Below, one piece after another: positions 62,608 to 64,000 of a stretch of 64,000 nt of DNA. The notes below the pieces were generated by a model that worked only from the letters and a program-made list of their open reading frames with translations, did no database searches and was not told where the DNA came from. The stretch comes from Kazachstania africana CBS 2517. Its lineage: Eukaryota; Ascomycota; Saccharomycetes; Saccharomycetales; Saccharomycetaceae. The position numbers and the translations under genes were made by a program. Each line of letters starts with the position of its first letter. Positions within the stretch are counted from its first letter, which is position 1. Where the stretch lies: positions 930,001 to 994,000 of the forward strand of contig NC_018941.1 in NCBI RefSeq assembly GCF_000304475.1, read 5' to 3'.

Positions 62608-64000
62608 CTAGTTTTGACGATAGACAATGATATCGCCGCTACGCCTCGAATCCCAATGACTGTAAGAGTTGAAAAATCTCTTGTATTCCACATAATTCGT
62701 ATGTTCCAAGTAATCTTTCATATACAAGTTATTTAAGTGCTCAAAAAGCACCAGATATTCCGGCCAACTATGATCATAACTGACCGTTGAAGCTGTCTTA
62801 TCAGAAATCGGGGGAAAATGTTGTCCAATAAACCTTGGTGTATCTGCATATAAATAGTCACTCTCGTCCATATATAATGGTAGTTTCTCAGCCGCATGTG
62901 GGTCGTTTAAAAGATGTAAAGGTGGCTCACATGAGATGGCCCATAAACTATCAATATCATTCCTGTGCAAATATGATTGCCAAGGTGTGGAATGACAAGG
63001 CATTAACATTCCCAAACTATTGATGTTAGGTTCATAATGTAGAAACTTCATTACATCAATCACCCCCGATTCATTGATGTAGGTCAAATACATTCCTGCA
63101 AATAATGACAGTAGAAGAATCACCGTAGATACAGTATTGATTACATGTTTAAACTTAATGCCAAATGGTGGACGTGCTTGTACTATTAGTATCCCATAAG
63201 CGGCGATAATAGTAAAAAATGGTCTTAATGGATAAACAAATCTAAATTCCTTGTGAGCTAAAGAGGAATAGACTATTATGTTAATAACAGTTACCAGTCT
63301 GAATTGATGGAGTGGAGTCAAAAATTTGCTGTTTGCTACGTTAGGGAAAGGAATCATGCACAATCCACATATAAAGAAAGCAAGATATCCACCCAACAAA
63401 AATGGAAGGCTTTGAAAAATATGGAAATGCCAAGGGGCAACTCCATAAAACTGAGATAAAGGAGTGGTAAAATTAAACTTGATGAACTTAAATAAAGGAA
63501 ACGTTAAATATCCATAGAAATAATAGTCAATAATGGTATTCATCAAAAAAACAACGGCAAAGGAGAAAAGCACTTTGAAAAGCACTAAGAAAATCAATGT
63601 GAAACTTCTTCTCAGGAAAAGGTTGATTAGTAAAAACCACCCCAATATAGCCCAGATAAGGCCATTACTAGGCCTGAGAAAGCAAGCCAAAATACCGAAG
63701 ATCAGTGAAAACGTGAAATGCTTGCTCTTCACAGCATCTCCACTATCCCAATCCCAAAAATACAATGCTACTGTAGTTAAAGTCATTTCAAATGAATTGA
63801 TAAAGGAGCGTGTACTAAAATACCAATTGAAAAAATTAATAGTTACAATGAAGGCTGTAACGATTTTGGCGCTTAGCAGCTGTTTGGGCATATTTATTTT
63901 TCCATTCTTTGGAACCACAACCGTTGAGCTGAAAACCTTATGTGCTAACTTCACAGTATAATAGTCACCTATTGCAGCCACTACAGCCATTATAACCCTT
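62608..64000 (-). CDS. GPI10: GPI mannosyltransferase III Gpi10 (3' part only)
   Basis: The open frame runs off the right edge; the visible 463 codons cover the C-terminal three quarters of a protein that is 616 residues in S. cerevisiae. Gpi10 (PIG-B, GT22 family) adds the third mannose to the GPI anchor precursor in the ER membrane. Many hydrophobic segments are visible, along with FSTRSFINSFEMTLTTVALYFW, FLRPSNGLIWAILGW and the family motif HKEFRFVYPLRPF. The catalytic N-terminal HDE-type motif of this family lies outside the window. The Met at 63990 is internal, because the frame is open to the edge. Adjacent to MRF1 as in S. cerevisiae. Confidence 0.95.
   Translation of the reverse strand, partial: RVIMAVVAAIGDYYTVKLAHKVFSSTVVVPKNGKINMPKQLLSAKIVTAFIVTINFFNWYFSTRSFINSFEMTLTTVALYFWDWDSGDAVKSKHFTFSLIFGILACFLRPSNGLIWAILGWFLLINLFLRRSFTLIFLVLFKVLFSFAVVFLMNTIIDYYFYGYLTFPLFKFIKFNFTTPLSQFYGVAPWHFHIFQSLPFLLGGYLAFFICGLCMIPFPNVANSKFLTPLHQFRLVTVINIIVYSSLAHKEFRFVYPLRPFFTIIAAYGILIVQARPPFGIKFKHVINTVSTVILLLSLFAGMYLTYINESGVIDVMKFLHYEPNINSLGMLMPCHSTPWQSYLHRNDIDSLWAISCEPPLHLLNDPHAAEKLPLYMDESDYLYADTPRFIGQHFPPISDKTASTVSYDHSWPEYLVLFEHLNNLYMKDYLEHTNYVEYKRFFNSYSHWDSRRSGDIIVYRQN

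Overview
The window is nuclear DNA from a budding yeast of the family Saccharomycetaceae. The evidence is compact AT-rich intergenes, almost no introns, the spliceosomal signals GTATGT, TACTAAC and AAC-AG in the one intron seen, tRNA genes identical or nearly so to those of Saccharomyces cerevisiae, and a gene order that follows S. cerevisiae in long blocks. Gene names come from recognised protein sequence plus remembered S. cerevisiae order; no search was run. The mix of blocks that lie on different S. cerevisiae chromosomes, together with genes missing from each block, suggests a post-whole-genome-duplication species (Kazachstania, Naumovozyma, Tetrapisispora or Vanderwaltozyma grade), but the species cannot be named from this.

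Region 1 (1-9.4 kb) holds the 5' end of DBP8, a decayed Old Yellow Enzyme-like gene, tRNA-Thr(UGU), GND1/GND2, MTM1, RAD2 and tRNA-Val(UAC). It corresponds to the YHR179W-YHR183W / YGR256W-YGR258C area. Region 2 (10.4-30.2 kb) holds INP52, a YNL108C/TFC7-like phosphatase-fold gene, NOP15, CYB5, DBP2 (one 648-nt intron), RPC19, AZF1, a YNL115C-like hydrolase-fold membrane protein, DMA1/DMA2 and MLS1. It corresponds to YNL106-YNL117 with AZF1 (YOR113W) interleaved. Region 3 (31.4-64 kb) holds tRNA-Gly(GCC), AIM14, a heavily decayed pseudogene, RCK1/RCK2, AMS1, CDC43, LYS5, PEX14, NUT1, INO80, ARO2, RPL9, RRP42, RRT6, TIP20, ROG1, MRF1 and the 3' part of GPI10. It corresponds to YGL160-YGL142 with RRP42 (YDL111C) interleaved.

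Most genes are ordinary housekeeping functions: ribosome and RNA-polymerase biogenesis (DBP8, NOP15, DBP2, RPC19, RPL9, RRP42, several with PAC or RRPE promoter motifs), carbon metabolism (GND1, MLS1 with a carbon-source-response element, AMS1), repair and chromatin (RAD2, INO80, NUT1), and membrane traffic and lipids (INP52, TIP20, RRT6, ROG1, GPI10). They are not organised as operons.

No new multi-gene system was found. The points most worth a second look are the intronic hairpin of DBP2 with a GC-rich loop, the OYE-like protein that has lost its active site, the pseudogene between AIM14 and RCK1, the tRNA-Val whose anticodon differs from the one remembered at the syntenic position, a pair of inverted repeats in the intergene upstream of INP52, a triple ATCACGTG cluster between INO80 and ARO2, and the Asp at the nucleophile position of the YNL115C-like protein.
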